A stretch of 56,726 nt of DNA from an uncultured Ignavibacteriota bacterium (GCA_903900335.1 CAIUMP010000034.1:1-56726); one strand, 5' to 3'. Positions 6,218 to 15,592 are shown, numbered from the stretch's first letter. Notes: generated by a model from the sequence alone, not told the origin. Translations and numbers: made by a program.

Positions 6218-7654
6218 TCATACCTCGATAAGGTCGTGATGTGCCTTCTTCAGTCCCGCGACCGCACCGGCCTCATCCACGATAGCTACGACACTTTGCT
6301 CCACGGGCAGCAACGCGTGGGTATGAAACGCTCTCAGGCTTCGCCCGAGTGCGGCGGCAAATCGAGGGTCTGCTGCCTCCTCCGCAGGCTTGCGTAGGAT
6401 AAGCGAAATGACGGCAACTGCGCGTTCACTTCCGATCACTTCCATTTTCGCCGCTTCCACTTCGCGGACAAATGCCGCTCGATCTTCCTTCTGAATAAGA
6501 ACGAAGTGCTCCAGCGGCGTGGACCACTGGATTACCGGGGTAACCGAACTGCTTTGCCGTTTGCCGCCAGTTGGTCGGCCGGGATTCTTCGGTAATATGT
6601 TGCCAAGCCAGGTGATGTCTGCCTCGCTGAGCGGGCGCATTCGTAAGAGGATCAGTCGCTGCCGCACGGCAAGTGCAAGCGCCTTTTGCGAGGTGGCGTT
6701 GCGGGAGCTCTGTATTGTGCGCTGTAGCATCGTGTGTCGCCCGGCCTTGCCAAAGGGCGTTGCGATGCGAAGCAATGTTTTCGCCTCCGCGCTCAGCAGC
6801 GGATGCGCGAACGATGGATAGAGTATTCGCGCCCCACGTCGCCCCAGCTCTTCCGCCTCGTCAAAGCTGAGTGAGCGAATAAGTCTTGCAGTGGGTACCA
6901 GCTCAGGGTCGGCAGTGTAGAGACCCGGCAAGGATTTCCAGATCACGACTTCGGAAGCGGCCAGGGCACCCGCCAAAAGCGTTGCCGTAAGATCCGAGCT
7001 TTCCGCGCCCATTGTGGTTGTGATGCCATCGCGCGTTGCTCCTACGAACCCTTGCGTCAGCACGATGTCGTGCCGATGCAGCCGGGGCAATACGCGCTGC
7101 CGAACGTTGTGCTCGGTTTCTTCTGCAAGTGCGGCCGCATTACCGTGCGATTCATCGGTTACGATGAGGTGTCGTGCATCCACGAAACGCACGGGCAACT
7201 CCTGCACCTCTAGCAGTGCCACGATCAAGGCGGCCGCAAGCTCTTCCCCTGCCGCAAGCACCGCATCGCGGGTGCGTGGCGAAAGCTCCCGTACGATCGC
7301 TATGCCTTCCAGGAGTGAGCGAACTTCGGTGGTGATCGTGTAGAAGGAATCTGCGACAGTATCCAGAATGCCTAGTTGCCCCGCAAGCATCTCATGCTGG
7401 CTCAGCGAACGATCCAGTGCCTGCTCCGCTTCAGACAGCTCTCCACGCTCCGCGAGTTCTGCTGCACGTGAGAGATGTCGCGTAGTGTGACCAATTGCGC
7501 TGACAACGAGCACGAGTCCGTGCGTCGTCACCGAGGTCTTCTGCCGCTTTGCGCGTGCGAGCTCCTTCCGGTACGCTTCCTGCGTAAGCCGAACCAACGC
7601 ATCCATCCCGCGCTTTGTCCTAGCGAGCGCTCCACCAAATTTATAGACTATCAT
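6218..7654 (-). CDS. lysC: Aspartate kinase
   Basis: A 478-residue aspartokinase, which phosphorylates aspartate at the entry to lysine, threonine and methionine synthesis. The N-terminal KFGG (residues 5-8) is the phosphate-binding signature, although the usual TSV that follows is replaced by ALARTKRG. The nucleotide and substrate region GFVGATRDGITTTMGAESSD is clear, followed by WKSLPGLYTADPE and RRGARILYPSF. The C-terminal ~150 residues would hold ACT domains for feedback control; they are weakly conserved to the eye. The gene is monofunctional, with no homoserine dehydrogenase attached. It converges with the TlpA-like gene and diverges from birA with only 58 bases between starts. Confidence 0.88.
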   Translation of the reverse strand: MIVYKFGGALARTKRGMDALVRLTQEAYRKELARAKRQKTSVTTHGLVLVVSAIGHTTRHLSRAAELAERGELSEAEQALDRSLSQHEMLAGQLGILDTVADSFYTITTEVRSLLEGIAIVRELSPRTRDAVLAAGEELAAALIVALLEVQELPVRFVDARHLIVTDESHGNAAALAEETEHNVRQRVLPRLHRHDIVLTQGFVGATRDGITTTMGAESSDLTATLLAGALAASEVVIWKSLPGLYTADPELVPTARLIRSLSFDEAEELGRRGARILYPSFAHPLLSAEAKTLLRIATPFGKAGRHTMLQRTIQSSRNATSQKALALAVRQRLILLRMRPLSEADITWLGNILPKNPGRPTGGKRQSSSVTPVIQWSTPLEHFVLIQKEDRAAFVREVEAAKMEVIGSERAVAVISLILRKPAEEAADPRFAAALGRSLRAFHTHALLPVEQSVVAIVDEAGAVAGLKKAHHDLIEV

Positions 7655-7712
7655 CGAGACTCGATGACACCAATGTAATTGTAGAGGTTCCGATTGTGGA
7701 AGTACAATTCAC

Positions 7713-8552
7713 ATGGATTCTGTTACAGCCCCCTGCATGACCAGATGGAAGATCACAGAATTAGCGGAAGTTGCTTCGACAAATACTCTTGCGAAGGAGC
7801 TACTCCTCGCTGGTCAGGCTCGGCACGGTGACGTCATCCAGGCCCGCCATCAAACTGCAGGACGCGGACGCGCTCCCGGCCGTCAGTGGCAGGACGAAAC
7901 GGGGAATGCTGTACTCATGACGCTTGTGATCGAACGCGTTCCTGTGCGACCGGAGTGCATGCAATACATGGCAGCGCTGGCCACGCTTACTGCCATTCGT
8001 GAGCTCGTCCGCAAGAATGGCGGAGATGCAGCGTCCGTCTTTCTCAAGTGGCCCAATGATATTCTCATGTCCGGTAAGAAGGTGTGCGGGATCCTGACCG
8101 AAGCGATCTGGCAAGGCACAGCGATGAGGGCAGGCTTGGTTGGTATCGGAGTGAACGTACATCAGAAATTGTTTTTTGGTGCATTGGAAGCGACGGCCAC
8201 TTCGTTTCATCAGTTGGGAATCGAACTCACTGTAAATGAAGTACGTGACGCTATACTGCACCGACTGCAACTGGACGTCAGGCGGTATAAGGCAGTGGGG
8301 ATGCCAAACGCACAGGAGCGGTTGCTGGAAGCACTGCGCAAAGAGCTCGCGTGGATGTCCGACACTCCGCCGCTCTTCGTGACGGTTCACGGTCGGCCAG
8401 TATTGCACGACATGATCTACGCGGGAATTGGAGAGGCAGGGACGTTGCTACTCCGCAACTCACATGGAGAGATCGTTACGCTACATGCCGGAAGTATCGA
8501 GTGGGACGAACCTGTTCGCGGAATTGCGGTGACACCTTTAACGGTGGAATGA
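7713..8552 (+). CDS. birA: Biotin--[acetyl-CoA carboxylase] ligase
   Basis: A 279-residue enzyme that activates biotin with ATP and attaches it to the biotin carrier protein. The core motifs are present: STNTLAKE, the biotinyl-AMP loop QTAGRGRAPGRQW (about residues 48-60), FLKWPNDI and KVCGILTE, and GIGVNVH. There is no N-terminal helix-turn-helix, so it is the class I type without repressor function. GTGGAAG ten bases before the ATG supports the start; an ATG at 7737 is possible. It leads a plus-strand run birA-coaX-small ORF-priA with short gaps. Confidence 0.93.
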   Translation: MDSVTAPCMTRWKITELAEVASTNTLAKELLLAGQARHGDVIQARHQTAGRGRAPGRQWQDETGNAVLMTLVIERVPVRPECMQYMAALATLTAIRELVRKNGGDAASVFLKWPNDILMSGKKVCGILTEAIWQGTAMRAGLVGIGVNVHQKLFFGALEATATSFHQLGIELTVNEVRDAILHRLQLDVRRYKAVGMPNAQERLLEALRKELAWMSDTPPLFVTVHGRPVLHDMIYAGIGEAGTLLLRNSHGEIVTLHAGSIEWDEPVRGIAVTPLTVE

Positions 8553-8568
8553 TGGTTAGGATGAGAAC

Positions 8569-9381
8569 ATGGCACTACTGGCTGTTGATATAGGAAATAC
8601 CTCGACTACGATCGGACTCTTCGCTGAAGACGGCCGAATCGAAACGCGTTTCGATATTCCTACGCGCACACTGACGCATCGTGATTCTACGCGAGAGCTG
8701 CTCGATGCACCGCTCGCGGGTGTGGCCGAGCCAACCATTATTGGTATCGCAAGCGTGGTGCCATGGGCTTCGGACGAATTGACTGCCGTACTTCGCGAAA
8801 GATTTCCCGAGGCGAAATGCTATGTGCTCACAAGTGCGAACATCCCGATGGAGATCGACTACCCCCAGCCAGAGGAGTTGGGGACCGATCGCTTGCTCGG
8901 CGCGCTAGGGGCGTTCAAGCAATGGGGTGAAGCGGCGAAGCGGCCATGCATCGTGGTGGATCTGGGAACGGCCACCACTTTCGATTGCGTAACGGAAGAG
9001 GGAGTCTTTTTAGGCGGAGCTATTGCACCGGGGCTGGATCTGGGCGCCGAGGCCCTTGCCAATCGCGCCGCGCAACTTCCCTCCATCGAGTTATCGTTTC
9101 CCTCAAGCGTTATTGGTCGAACGACGGTCGAAAGCATGCAATCCGGTGTGCTTTACGGAGGCCTTGGGATGATCGAAGGACTTGTTCAACGCCTGAGGGA
9201 GTTTCGCTTTCCTAACGCGAACCCCATCGTTGGTGCGACGGGCGGCTTGTCCGGGCTGTTCGAAGGCCGGACCAACGTAGTCGATCATTTCGACCCAACA
9301 CTTGTGCTGAACGGAATACGCATTGCATCCGAGATCATCGCACGGAATGAGGCCATCCTAAATGCTGAAGTTTTATTGTAG
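8569..9381 (+). CDS. coaX: Type III pantothenate kinase
   Basis: A 270-residue kinase for the first step of CoA synthesis (pantothenate to 4'-phosphopantothenate). It belongs to the ASKHA fold: phosphate-1 motif LLAVDIGNTSTTIGLF at residues 3-18, the TDRLLGALGA region, the conserved VVDLGTATTFD and GGAIAPGL, and ATGGLSGLF near the C-terminus. The length is typical. The start has AGGATGAG upstream and lies 16 bases after birA. The combination birA-coaX in one operon is common, because the two are sometimes fused in other bacteria. Confidence 0.93.
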   Translation: MALLAVDIGNTSTTIGLFAEDGRIETRFDIPTRTLTHRDSTRELLDAPLAGVAEPTIIGIASVVPWASDELTAVLRERFPEAKCYVLTSANIPMEIDYPQPEELGTDRLLGALGAFKQWGEAAKRPCIVVDLGTATTFDCVTEEGVFLGGAIAPGLDLGAEALANRAAQLPSIELSFPSSVIGRTTVESMQSGVLYGGLGMIEGLVQRLREFRFPNANPIVGATGGLSGLFEGRTNVVDHFDPTLVLNGIRIASEIIARNEAILNAEVLL

Positions 9382-9390
9382 CAGAGACAC

Positions 9391-9594
9391 ATGAGAATTG
9401 GTGACGAGGAATTCGAAATATTAGTAAGAAGACAAGGTGAAACCGGTTACTCCGCGTTTTGCCCCCAGTTAGAGCTGATCGTGCGCGGCACCGCCCACGT
9501 CCAGGTAGAACAGAAGATGCAGGAGCTGATCACAGAACATGTCGCAAAGCGAGATCGCGAAAAATCCCAGGGGACGCAAGCCAGCGGCAGCTAA
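9391..9594 (+). CDS. Small HicB-like domain protein
   Basis: A 67-residue protein. The pattern EFEILVRRQGETGYSAFCPQ, then a QKMQELITEHV helix, resembles the short partial RNase H fold of HicB-type antitoxins (GGYSAYCPEL in the family). No HicA toxin gene is adjacent, so this is not a standard toxin-antitoxin pair. The last 56 bases overlap the start of priA (9539) in another frame, which suggests coupled expression or a role unrelated to antitoxins. The ribosome binding site is weak. Confidence in it being a gene is moderate, in the HicB likeness moderate. Confidence 0.6.
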   Translation: MRIGDEEFEILVRRQGETGYSAFCPQLELIVRGTAHVQVEQKMQELITEHVAKRDREKSQGTQASGS

Positions 9595-12166
9595 TGCCGC
9601 TGCGAAGCCATCTCTTTTCGCCACCGTCGCTCTTTCCCTTCCATTCAAGTTCCACTCCGGCGGCACGGATGGACTGACCTACTCCGTACCCGATGAAGTG
9701 ATAGCGCAGGCACGCGTAGGATCCCGCGTGCTCGTTCCACTTGGCAAACGTGAACGAACGGGCGTTCTTGTTGAGCTTTCAACAGAGAGTCCGGCCATCA
9801 CTGGCAAAACTCGCCCTATCATTGACGTCCTTGATCCTGAACCCGTCTTCGACGAGGCGTTCTTACGTTGGACAAAATGGATTGCTACGTACTATCTCAC
9901 CTCGTGGGGTGAGGTCCTAGCCGCGGCGCTGCCAGAGGGATTGAAGCCGGAATCCAAGAGCCGCGTCCTTCCTGTGATGGAATCCATCATGCCGGACACG
10001 CAAGCTATGTTGCAAGCACGCGCGCCTCTTCGTGCTGCGATTCTGGAAATTGTTCTCAAGCATCCAGACGGCATATCCACAGAGAGACTTCAGAAGGAGT
10101 GTGGTACGAAGAGCCTCTATGCCGCTCTGCATTCTCTCGAAGCGCAGATGCTAATTCAAGTAGATCGCCCGCTCTCCAAACGGCCAAAGCTCAAGATGGA
10201 GACCATTGTTGGACTTTCCCCTGAGTTGGCTCTTGGTTCGGAAGCACTTTCGATGGCACTCACCGAACGCGAAAAGCATGCTCCGCGTCAGGCGAACATC
10301 CTGCTCACCATCATCCAGCAGATGCACATGGCACCGGACGATCCGCTCACTCTGCCATTGCTATTGAAGAAGTCGGGCGCCAATGCAACAACGTTCAAAG
10401 CGCTGCAAGCGAAAGCCCTGGTCGTCTTATCACAGAGAGAGCCAGCGCCAAGGGATTTCCGTGGCGTCGTTGCAAATGTTGGTGAGGATGATATTACGAA
10501 AGTCTCTCTCTCTGCCGAGCAGATGGTTGCCGTGGATCGGATCGCTGCGCAGCTCAAGAGCGGTAAACCGAAGACATTTCTTCTTCATGGCGTAACAGGG
10601 TCTGGCAAGACGGAAGTGTATATCTCGCTTGCACGACAAGTGTTGGCCGAAGGTAGTGGCGTGCTCATTCTTGTTCCAGAGATCGCTCTCACGCCGCAGC
10701 TCATTGATCGCTTCAAACGGCGACTGAGCCTCGATCATGACGACCGCATCGCCGTGCTCCACTCGCGAATGACGATCAACGAACGATATTCCGCGTGGCG
10801 CTCACTGGTGAAAGGGGAGACCAAGCTTGCCATTGGTGCACGCAGTGCCGTCTTCGCACCCATCCACAACTTGAAGCTTATCATTGTGGATGAAGAGCAC
10901 GAATCTACCTATAAACAATACGACAAAACGCCTCGGTATCACGCACGTGACATGGCGATCGTTCGCGCATCGATGATGAAGGGTGTCACAGTGTTGGGTA
11001 GTGCGACGCCGAGCGTGGAGTCGTATTACAATGCGAAGGAAGGCAAATACGAACTAATCGAGTTAACACAACGCGCAAAGATGGCGCAGCTTCCAAAGGT
11101 GAAGATCGTTGACTTGCGTACCGCGGAGAATCGTCGTGACTTCGCGAAGGTGAAGGTCTCTCTCTCGCCCGAATTGCGAACAGCGATCCAGCAGCGCATC
11201 GACCGCAGAGAGGGCGTAGTGCTCTTCCAAAATCGGCGAGGGTTCTCCACCTATCTCGAATGCCTCGCATGTGGCGAACCGGAAATGTGCAAGAACTGTG
11301 CAGTGACGATGACGTATCACCGTCCAAGCGATCAGATGCGCTGCCACTACTGTGGGGCTTATGCGAAGAAGCAAAAGACCTGTTCAACGTGCGGAAGCGA
11401 TTCGCTGCGATTGGGCGGCATGGGAACACAGCGCGTGGAGGATGACATCGCGAAGGCCTTTCCAGAAGCGAAAGTCCTCCGCATGGATCTCGACACAACA
11501 GCTCGGAAAGGGGCATATCAGAAAATCCTCTCGGCATTTGCAGCAGGTGAAGCGGACATTCTCCTCGGTACACAGATGGTCGCGAAGGGACTGGACTTCC
11601 CACGCGTATCGCTTGTTGGAGTGGTGAGTGCGGACACCAGCTTGTGCATTCCGGATTTTCGAGCAGGGGAGAGGACGTTCCAATTGCTTACACAGGTTTC
11701 GGGTCGTGCCGGACGAAGCCTCGAACTTGCGGGGGAAGTGTTGATTCAAACACTGCAGCCAACGCATCCATCTATCGAGATGGCGGTGGCGCATGACTAC
11801 AAGGCGTTCTACGAACAAGAGCTGAAGGATCGTCAGCCATTACTCTATCCGCCGTACAGCCGACTAATTCTGATTGAATTTCGCGGATTGCACGAGGCTG
11901 TTGTCAAGCAGCGCGCCGAACAATTTGCGACGTTGTTTCCCGAGAAGGGGAGCTTCTACGAGCGACTTGGCCCCACGCCCCCACTCATTTCAAAACTGCG
12001 CGGTGAATTCCGCTGGCACCTACTCATTAAAGACTCCAAAAAGCAAGACCCCAATGGTGAAATGATACGCCGTCTCATCTCCGGCGCGCTCGAAGCCTAT
12101 CAAATGCGCTTCGCCTCTCCGCACGTCCGCGTGACGGTGGATGTGGATGTGCAGGGGGTGGGGTAA
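9539..12166 (+). CDS. priA: Primosomal protein N' (replication restart helicase)
   Basis: An 875-residue superfamily 2 3'-5' helicase that recognises stalled replication forks and reloads the replicative helicase. The N-terminal DNA-binding domain includes TYSVPDEVIAQARVGSRVLV; Walker A is GVTGSGKTE near residue 351, the DEEH box near 450 with KQYDKTPRYHARD after it, and a zinc-binding cysteine region (CLACGEPEMCKNC, CHYCGAY, CSTCGS) at about 577-622. The helicase C-terminal motifs LLGTQMVAKGLDFP and QVSGRAGRS follow. The first ~30 residues are a basic, Ala-rich extension that overlaps the preceding small ORF, so the true start could be later. Convergent with rsmE, seven bases apart. Confidence 0.95.
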   Translation: MSQSEIAKNPRGRKPAAANAAAKPSLFATVALSLPFKFHSGGTDGLTYSVPDEVIAQARVGSRVLVPLGKRERTGVLVELSTESPAITGKTRPIIDVLDPEPVFDEAFLRWTKWIATYYLTSWGEVLAAALPEGLKPESKSRVLPVMESIMPDTQAMLQARAPLRAAILEIVLKHPDGISTERLQKECGTKSLYAALHSLEAQMLIQVDRPLSKRPKLKMETIVGLSPELALGSEALSMALTEREKHAPRQANILLTIIQQMHMAPDDPLTLPLLLKKSGANATTFKALQAKALVVLSQREPAPRDFRGVVANVGEDDITKVSLSAEQMVAVDRIAAQLKSGKPKTFLLHGVTGSGKTEVYISLARQVLAEGSGVLILVPEIALTPQLIDRFKRRLSLDHDDRIAVLHSRMTINERYSAWRSLVKGETKLAIGARSAVFAPIHNLKLIIVDEEHESTYKQYDKTPRYHARDMAIVRASMMKGVTVLGSATPSVESYYNAKEGKYELIELTQRAKMAQLPKVKIVDLRTAENRRDFAKVKVSLSPELRTAIQQRIDRREGVVLFQNRRGFSTYLECLACGEPEMCKNCAVTMTYHRPSDQMRCHYCGAYAKKQKTCSTCGSDSLRLGGMGTQRVEDDIAKAFPEAKVLRMDLDTTARKGAYQKILSAFAAGEADILLGTQMVAKGLDFPRVSLVGVVSADTSLCIPDFRAGERTFQLLTQVSGRAGRSLELAGEVLIQTLQPTHPSIEMAVAHDYKAFYEQELKDRQPLLYPPYSRLILIEFRGLHEAVVKQRAEQFATLFPEKGSFYERLGPTPPLISKLRGEFRWHLLIKDSKKQDPNGEMIRRLISGALEAYQMRFASPHVRVTVDVDVQGVG

Positions 12167-12172
12167 GACTAC

Positions 12173-12913
12173 TCATTCTATCACAATCGCCAGTGCCGCT
12201 ATCGCTGCCGTCTCCGCCCTCAATCTCCGCGGCCCCAACGAGATGATCTGTGCACCGTACTCTCCCGCTGCTCTCGCCACTTCTTCATCACTGAATCCCC
12301 CTTCGGGTCCAACAACGACCGCTATTGCTTTCGAATCAGGCAGCGTTGCGACCCGTTCAGTCAAGCCAACAGAGTTTCCCTGAGCTGCCTCGTGGAGCAA
12401 AAAAATACTTCGATCCTCCTTGCTTGCTTCAACCAATGCCGTCTCAAGCGTTGTAAACTCGCCAAGACCAGATAAGCGAATCCCCGGCTTACGTGCGCGT
12501 TTGGTTTGCTTGACGGCGGCACGAAGAATGCGCTCGGAGCGATCGGCTTTGTAGTGCGCACGCTCCGTGTGCTCGGTGATGACTGGCGCGATCGTGCGAA
12601 CGCCCAACTCAGTCGCCTTCTCGATCAGGAATTCCCAGCGTGCGGGTTGACTAATGAAGCCTTGAATGAGCAGCACTTCGCGCGCGGGTTCGCCAAACTC
12701 AGGAAGAATTTCTTGGATGGAGCAAGATGCCCATGTAGCATCGCGATCATCGTCGGATAGCAGGCATCGGTAGCAAGTGCCGATGAGGTTGGTGGCAAGC
12801 AGCGCGTCGCCGCTTCGAAGTCGTAACGAGCGGATTGCATGATGCGCCTCTTCATCCCGAAGCAGCAGCGTCTCGCCAGCGACATCCTCCGGCTGAACGA
12901 TGAAGCACTCCAT
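12173..12913 (-). CDS. rsmE: 16S rRNA (uracil-1498-N3) methyltransferase
   Basis: A 246-residue SPOUT-family methyltransferase for U1498 of 16S rRNA. The N-terminal PUA-like part contains EEAHHAIRSLRLRSGD; the knot region shows EKATELGVRTIAPV, KQTKRARKP and the SAM-binding loop VVVGPEGGFSDEEV, followed by ISLGPRRLRAETAAIAAL. All are standard for RsmE and the length is typical. Its start codon is directly next to the stop of the CoA-binding protein gene upstream (12914), so the two form an operon. Confidence 0.93.
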   Translation of the reverse strand: MECFIVQPEDVAGETLLLRDEEAHHAIRSLRLRSGDALLATNLIGTCYRCLLSDDDRDATWASCSIQEILPEFGEPAREVLLIQGFISQPARWEFLIEKATELGVRTIAPVITEHTERAHYKADRSERILRAAVKQTKRARKPGIRLSGLGEFTTLETALVEASKEDRSIFLLHEAAQGNSVGLTERVATLPDSKAIAVVVGPEGGFSDEEVARAAGEYGAQIISLGPRRLRAETAAIAALAIVIE

Positions 12914-13327
12914 CTATGCGATGGTCACTCGGTTGAGCGCGGCATCCACAGCGGTGCATCGATCCTCAACATAAAAGATGCCAGCGTTTTCAGTGAGTTG
13001 ACGAGCTTCTTCGTTGAGAATATCCTGCTGCAACCAGATGCAGCGCGGCTTGGCGTTCCTCCTCAGGACATCCCGAACAGTGTCCGGGGTGAATTCTGAT
13101 TTGCGGAAAATATCTACGATGTCGATCTGAATATTATTGGGGATCGCCGAGACAAAAGGGTACGCAGAGATCCCCTGCCACTCCTTTAGCCGTGGGTTGA
13201 CTGGGATGATTGTGAACCCTCGACGGATCAGTGCGCCCGCAACCTCAGCGCTTGGTCGATTGAGGTCATCGCTGATTCCAACAATGGCAATGATCTTGGA
13301 ACTGTGAAGCAGTTCAGGGATTGTCAT
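12914..13327 (-). CDS. CoA-binding domain protein (YccU-like)
   Basis: A 137-residue Rossmann-fold protein of the small CoA-binding family. The signature is KIIAIVGISDDLNRPSAEV near the N-terminus, then GFTIIPVNPRL, and the late DIVDIFRKSE and CIWLQQDI segments; the C-terminal VEDRCTAVD matches the conserved Cys of the family. The biological role of these proteins is not settled; they bind CoA and are sometimes persulfidated or CoAlated. It sits upstream of rsmE with no gap and 24 bases downstream of the DAHP synthase gene. Confidence 0.85.
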   Translation of the reverse strand: MTIPELLHSSKIIAIVGISDDLNRPSAEVAGALIRRGFTIIPVNPRLKEWQGISAYPFVSAIPNNIQIDIVDIFRKSEFTPDTVRDVLRRNAKPRCIWLQQDILNEEARQLTENAGIFYVEDRCTAVDAALNRVTIA

Positions 13328-13351
13328 ACGGCTTCAGAGTGTGAGCCAGAA

Positions 13352-14434
13352 TTATACAGACTTTACGGCGACTGGGCGATCGGTCTTCTGCGCGGTCGTG
13401 TGATATGGCTCAACAAGTATTGGCCGATTGACCGCATCACCCACTCGGACGAGTTCACCCATCAGCTCTTCGAATTGTTCGAAGGTCAGGCTCTGTGCAC
13501 CGTCGGAAAGCGCACGGTCGGGATCCGGGTGGACCTCGATCATGATGCCATCGGCACCGGAGGCAATCGCCGCACGGGCGAGGCTGCCTACATACTCGCG
13601 GTGGCCAGTGCCATGTGATGGATCAACGAGGATCGGTAGATGAGAAAGCTTCTTAACGACAGGTACAGCACTGATGTCAGTCGTGAAACGGGTAGTGGGC
13701 TCGAAGGTGCGAATCCCGCGCTCGCACAAAATGACTTTATCATTGCCGCCGGAAAGAATATACTCCGCTGCCATCAGCCACTCCTCGACCGTGGCAGAAG
13801 CGCCGCGCTTGAGCATCACTGGCTTGCGGATGTTCCCGATCTGCCGGAGAAGCGGGTAATTTTGCATGTTCCGGGAGCCGATCTGGACAATGTCGGTAAA
13901 CTCCGCAATGGAGGGCACATGAGCCGGCTCCATGACTTCCGTTACGATGAAGAGCCCAAATTCTTCGCTGACTTTCTTAAGCAATTCTAAACCGTCGAAG
14001 CCAAGGCCCTGAAAAGCGTATGGTGACGTACGTGGCTTGAACGCTCCACCGCGCATGAAGCGCACACCCGCTTTGCGGATGCACTCTGCTGTTCGACGAA
14101 GCTGATCCTCGCTTTCAACAGAACACGGTCCCGCGATTACGATTGCCGGGGCCTTGCCGCCAATGCTGGTACCGTCCGTCATCGTGATGACCGTGTCTTC
14201 CGGATGCCCAGTTCTGGCGCTCAAGCGGTAGGGCGAAGACACGCGGACGACCTCCTGGACACCAGGCATCGCGGCCATAGAGGCAATATCATTACCACTG
14301 CTTCCGCCGATGACGGTGAGAATTGTCTGCTGCTTCCCAGTCGTTCGCTCGACGTTTACGCCGCGGCTGGTGAGATGCTTGGTGATGTGCTGAATTTCCG
14401 GCTCAGTCGCGCCGCGATGCATTACAATAATCAT
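13352..14434 (-). CDS. aroF: 3-deoxy-7-phosphoheptulonate (DAHP) synthase
   Basis: A 360-residue enzyme joining phosphoenolpyruvate and erythrose 4-phosphate in the first step of the shikimate pathway. Residues 1-~70 (MIIVMHRGATEPEIQHI) form the ferredoxin-like regulatory domain of the Thermotoga-type (I-beta) enzymes, which allows feedback by aromatic amino acids. The barrel is marked by IAGPCSVES, RGGAFKPRTSPYAFQG, QIGSRNMQNYPLL, LKRGASATVEEW, CERGIRTFE, and the metal-binding DPSHGTGHR and EVHPDPDRALSDG. A minus-strand operon with the CoA-binding protein and rsmE is likely. No promoter could be assigned with confidence in the 100 bases upstream. Confidence 0.93.
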   Translation of the reverse strand: MIIVMHRGATEPEIQHITKHLTSRGVNVERTTGKQQTILTVIGGSSGNDIASMAAMPGVQEVVRVSSPYRLSARTGHPEDTVITMTDGTSIGGKAPAIVIAGPCSVESEDQLRRTAECIRKAGVRFMRGGAFKPRTSPYAFQGLGFDGLELLKKVSEEFGLFIVTEVMEPAHVPSIAEFTDIVQIGSRNMQNYPLLRQIGNIRKPVMLKRGASATVEEWLMAAEYILSGGNDKVILCERGIRTFEPTTRFTTDISAVPVVKKLSHLPILVDPSHGTGHREYVGSLARAAIASGADGIMIEVHPDPDRALSDGAQSLTFEQFEELMGELVRVGDAVNRPILVEPYHTTAQKTDRPVAVKSV

Positions 14435-14540
14435 TCTGAGCTATTTCTTACGTGGCTTAGCGGTAAACAGGGGCGTTCCGCTTATTGTGCCGTACCTGAG
14501 GCCGACCTGCCGTAAATTAGCGAAGGGGATTCGTCATGAC

Positions 14541-14576
14541 AAAAAGAAAGGCCGGAAGCTCATCGCTTCCGGCCTT
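14541..14576 (-). terminator. Rho-independent terminator
   Basis: On the minus strand an 11-base perfect stem (AAGGCCGGAAG with CTTCCGGCCTT) and a seven-base loop are followed by a T-rich run (TCTTTTTG). It lies 23 bases after the stop of the membrane protein gene and separates it from the aroF operon. Confidence 0.9.
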
Positions 14577-14599
14577 TAGTCTAAGATTCAAGCGAAGGG

Positions 14600-15592
14600 T
14601 TATCCCTTCGTCACAAGGTCGAGAGCGATGCGGCGAAGCGCGTCGTCGTCCTTGTCGGACATGACTTCGAGGATCTTCTTGTCCATCTGCTCGCGAACGA
14701 TACGCTCATAGTCACCACGTGTAAGCTGAAGCTCCGGCACGGCCTCTGGCTCGTGCAGTGCGCCACCATGCTTCTTACCACCCTTGACGGCATCGACCAT
14801 CTGCTTGAGGATACGATCGGTGCGCTCTTCTTCCATAGTGAAGAACATCGTCGCAGCGAGGAGCACAAGCATGGAGAACTCGATACCAAGCGCGAAGAGA
14901 ATGAACGACGGTTTCGTAGCCGGAATGAACTTCAATCCACGGATACCGACGACGAAGATAAGGAATGCGGCACCGCCATACGCCATACCGGTAACGACGT
15001 TCGAGTACTCTTCCGTGAAGTGGAAGCGCATATAGGCGCTCATACCGGAAAGCCAGGAGCCCTTACCAGAGAGGTAGGCCATCGAACTATTGACTGCCGA
15101 AATTTCCGCATGGACGCTGTCCAGATTGATGTCTTCGCGGCGTGCGAGGAGGCGCGCGTTGTTCTCCGGGTCATTGCGAAGGATCGACTCGACCTCTTCC
15201 ATCGAGGCAGAAAGCTGAAGCATGAGTCGCTTCTTCAGATCGACCACCGTGTGGTACACGCGATCCTTAAAGAACGGTGTGCGAATGATGAACCCAGTGA
15301 CGACTGCTGCGGCGAATCCGAAAAGGAGATCGAATGGCAGGAAGCTCAGAATCGGGTTGATGATGAACTGCGCCTCTCCGAAGCGGACGTTGGCGTCGAT
15401 CGCATAGGGATGCCACTTGATCTCGTCACCGAGATTTGACAGTGCCATGCAGAATAACAAATGAACACCGATTCCGAATGCGATCGTCAGGAGTGTGACG
15501 AGCATGCTGCTCGGCTTCTTGGTCTTGTTGCCTGCTGGGGCGGCCTTGGTACCCGGCTTGGCCGGTCGGACTGCGACTTCTGGAGTTGCCAT
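14600..15592 (-). CDS. Polytopic membrane protein of unknown function
   Basis: I do not recognise this protein. From the ATG at 15592 it has 330 residues; a longer frame starts at 15646, but GAGAAGG 11 bases before 15592 and the low-quality sequence of the extension favour the shorter form. A basic Ala/Pro/Lys-rich N-terminus is followed by four hydrophobic segments: roughly residues 32-52, 65-90, 180-205 and 213-235. A charged helical loop of ~90 residues between segments 2 and 3 (DLKKRLMLQLSASMEEVESI) and a charged C-terminal tail would lie in the cytoplasm. It is a single gene with its own terminator. Confidence 0.75.
   Translation of the reverse strand: MATPEVAVRPAKPGTKAAPAGNKTKKPSSMLVTLLTIAFGIGVHLLFCMALSNLGDEIKWHPYAIDANVRFGEAQFIINPILSFLPFDLLFGFAAAVVTGFIIRTPFFKDRVYHTVVDLKKRLMLQLSASMEEVESILRNDPENNARLLARREDINLDSVHAEISAVNSSMAYLSGKGSWLSGMSAYMRFHFTEEYSNVVTGMAYGGAAFLIFVVGIRGLKFIPATKPSFILFALGIEFSMLVLLAATMFFTMEEERTDRILKQMVDAVKGGKKHGGALHEPEAVPELQLTRGDYERIVREQMDKKILEVMSDKDDDALRRIALDLVTKG

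Noticed and set aside
7655-7712. Lysine riboswitch before aspartate kinase
   Set aside because: Only 58 bases separate the divergent aspartate kinase and birA starts, too short for that riboswitch.
14753-15439. 228-residue plus-strand ORF
   Set aside because: It is antisense to the membrane protein gene and rich in His/Arg/Glu, as expected from reversed hydrophobic codons.
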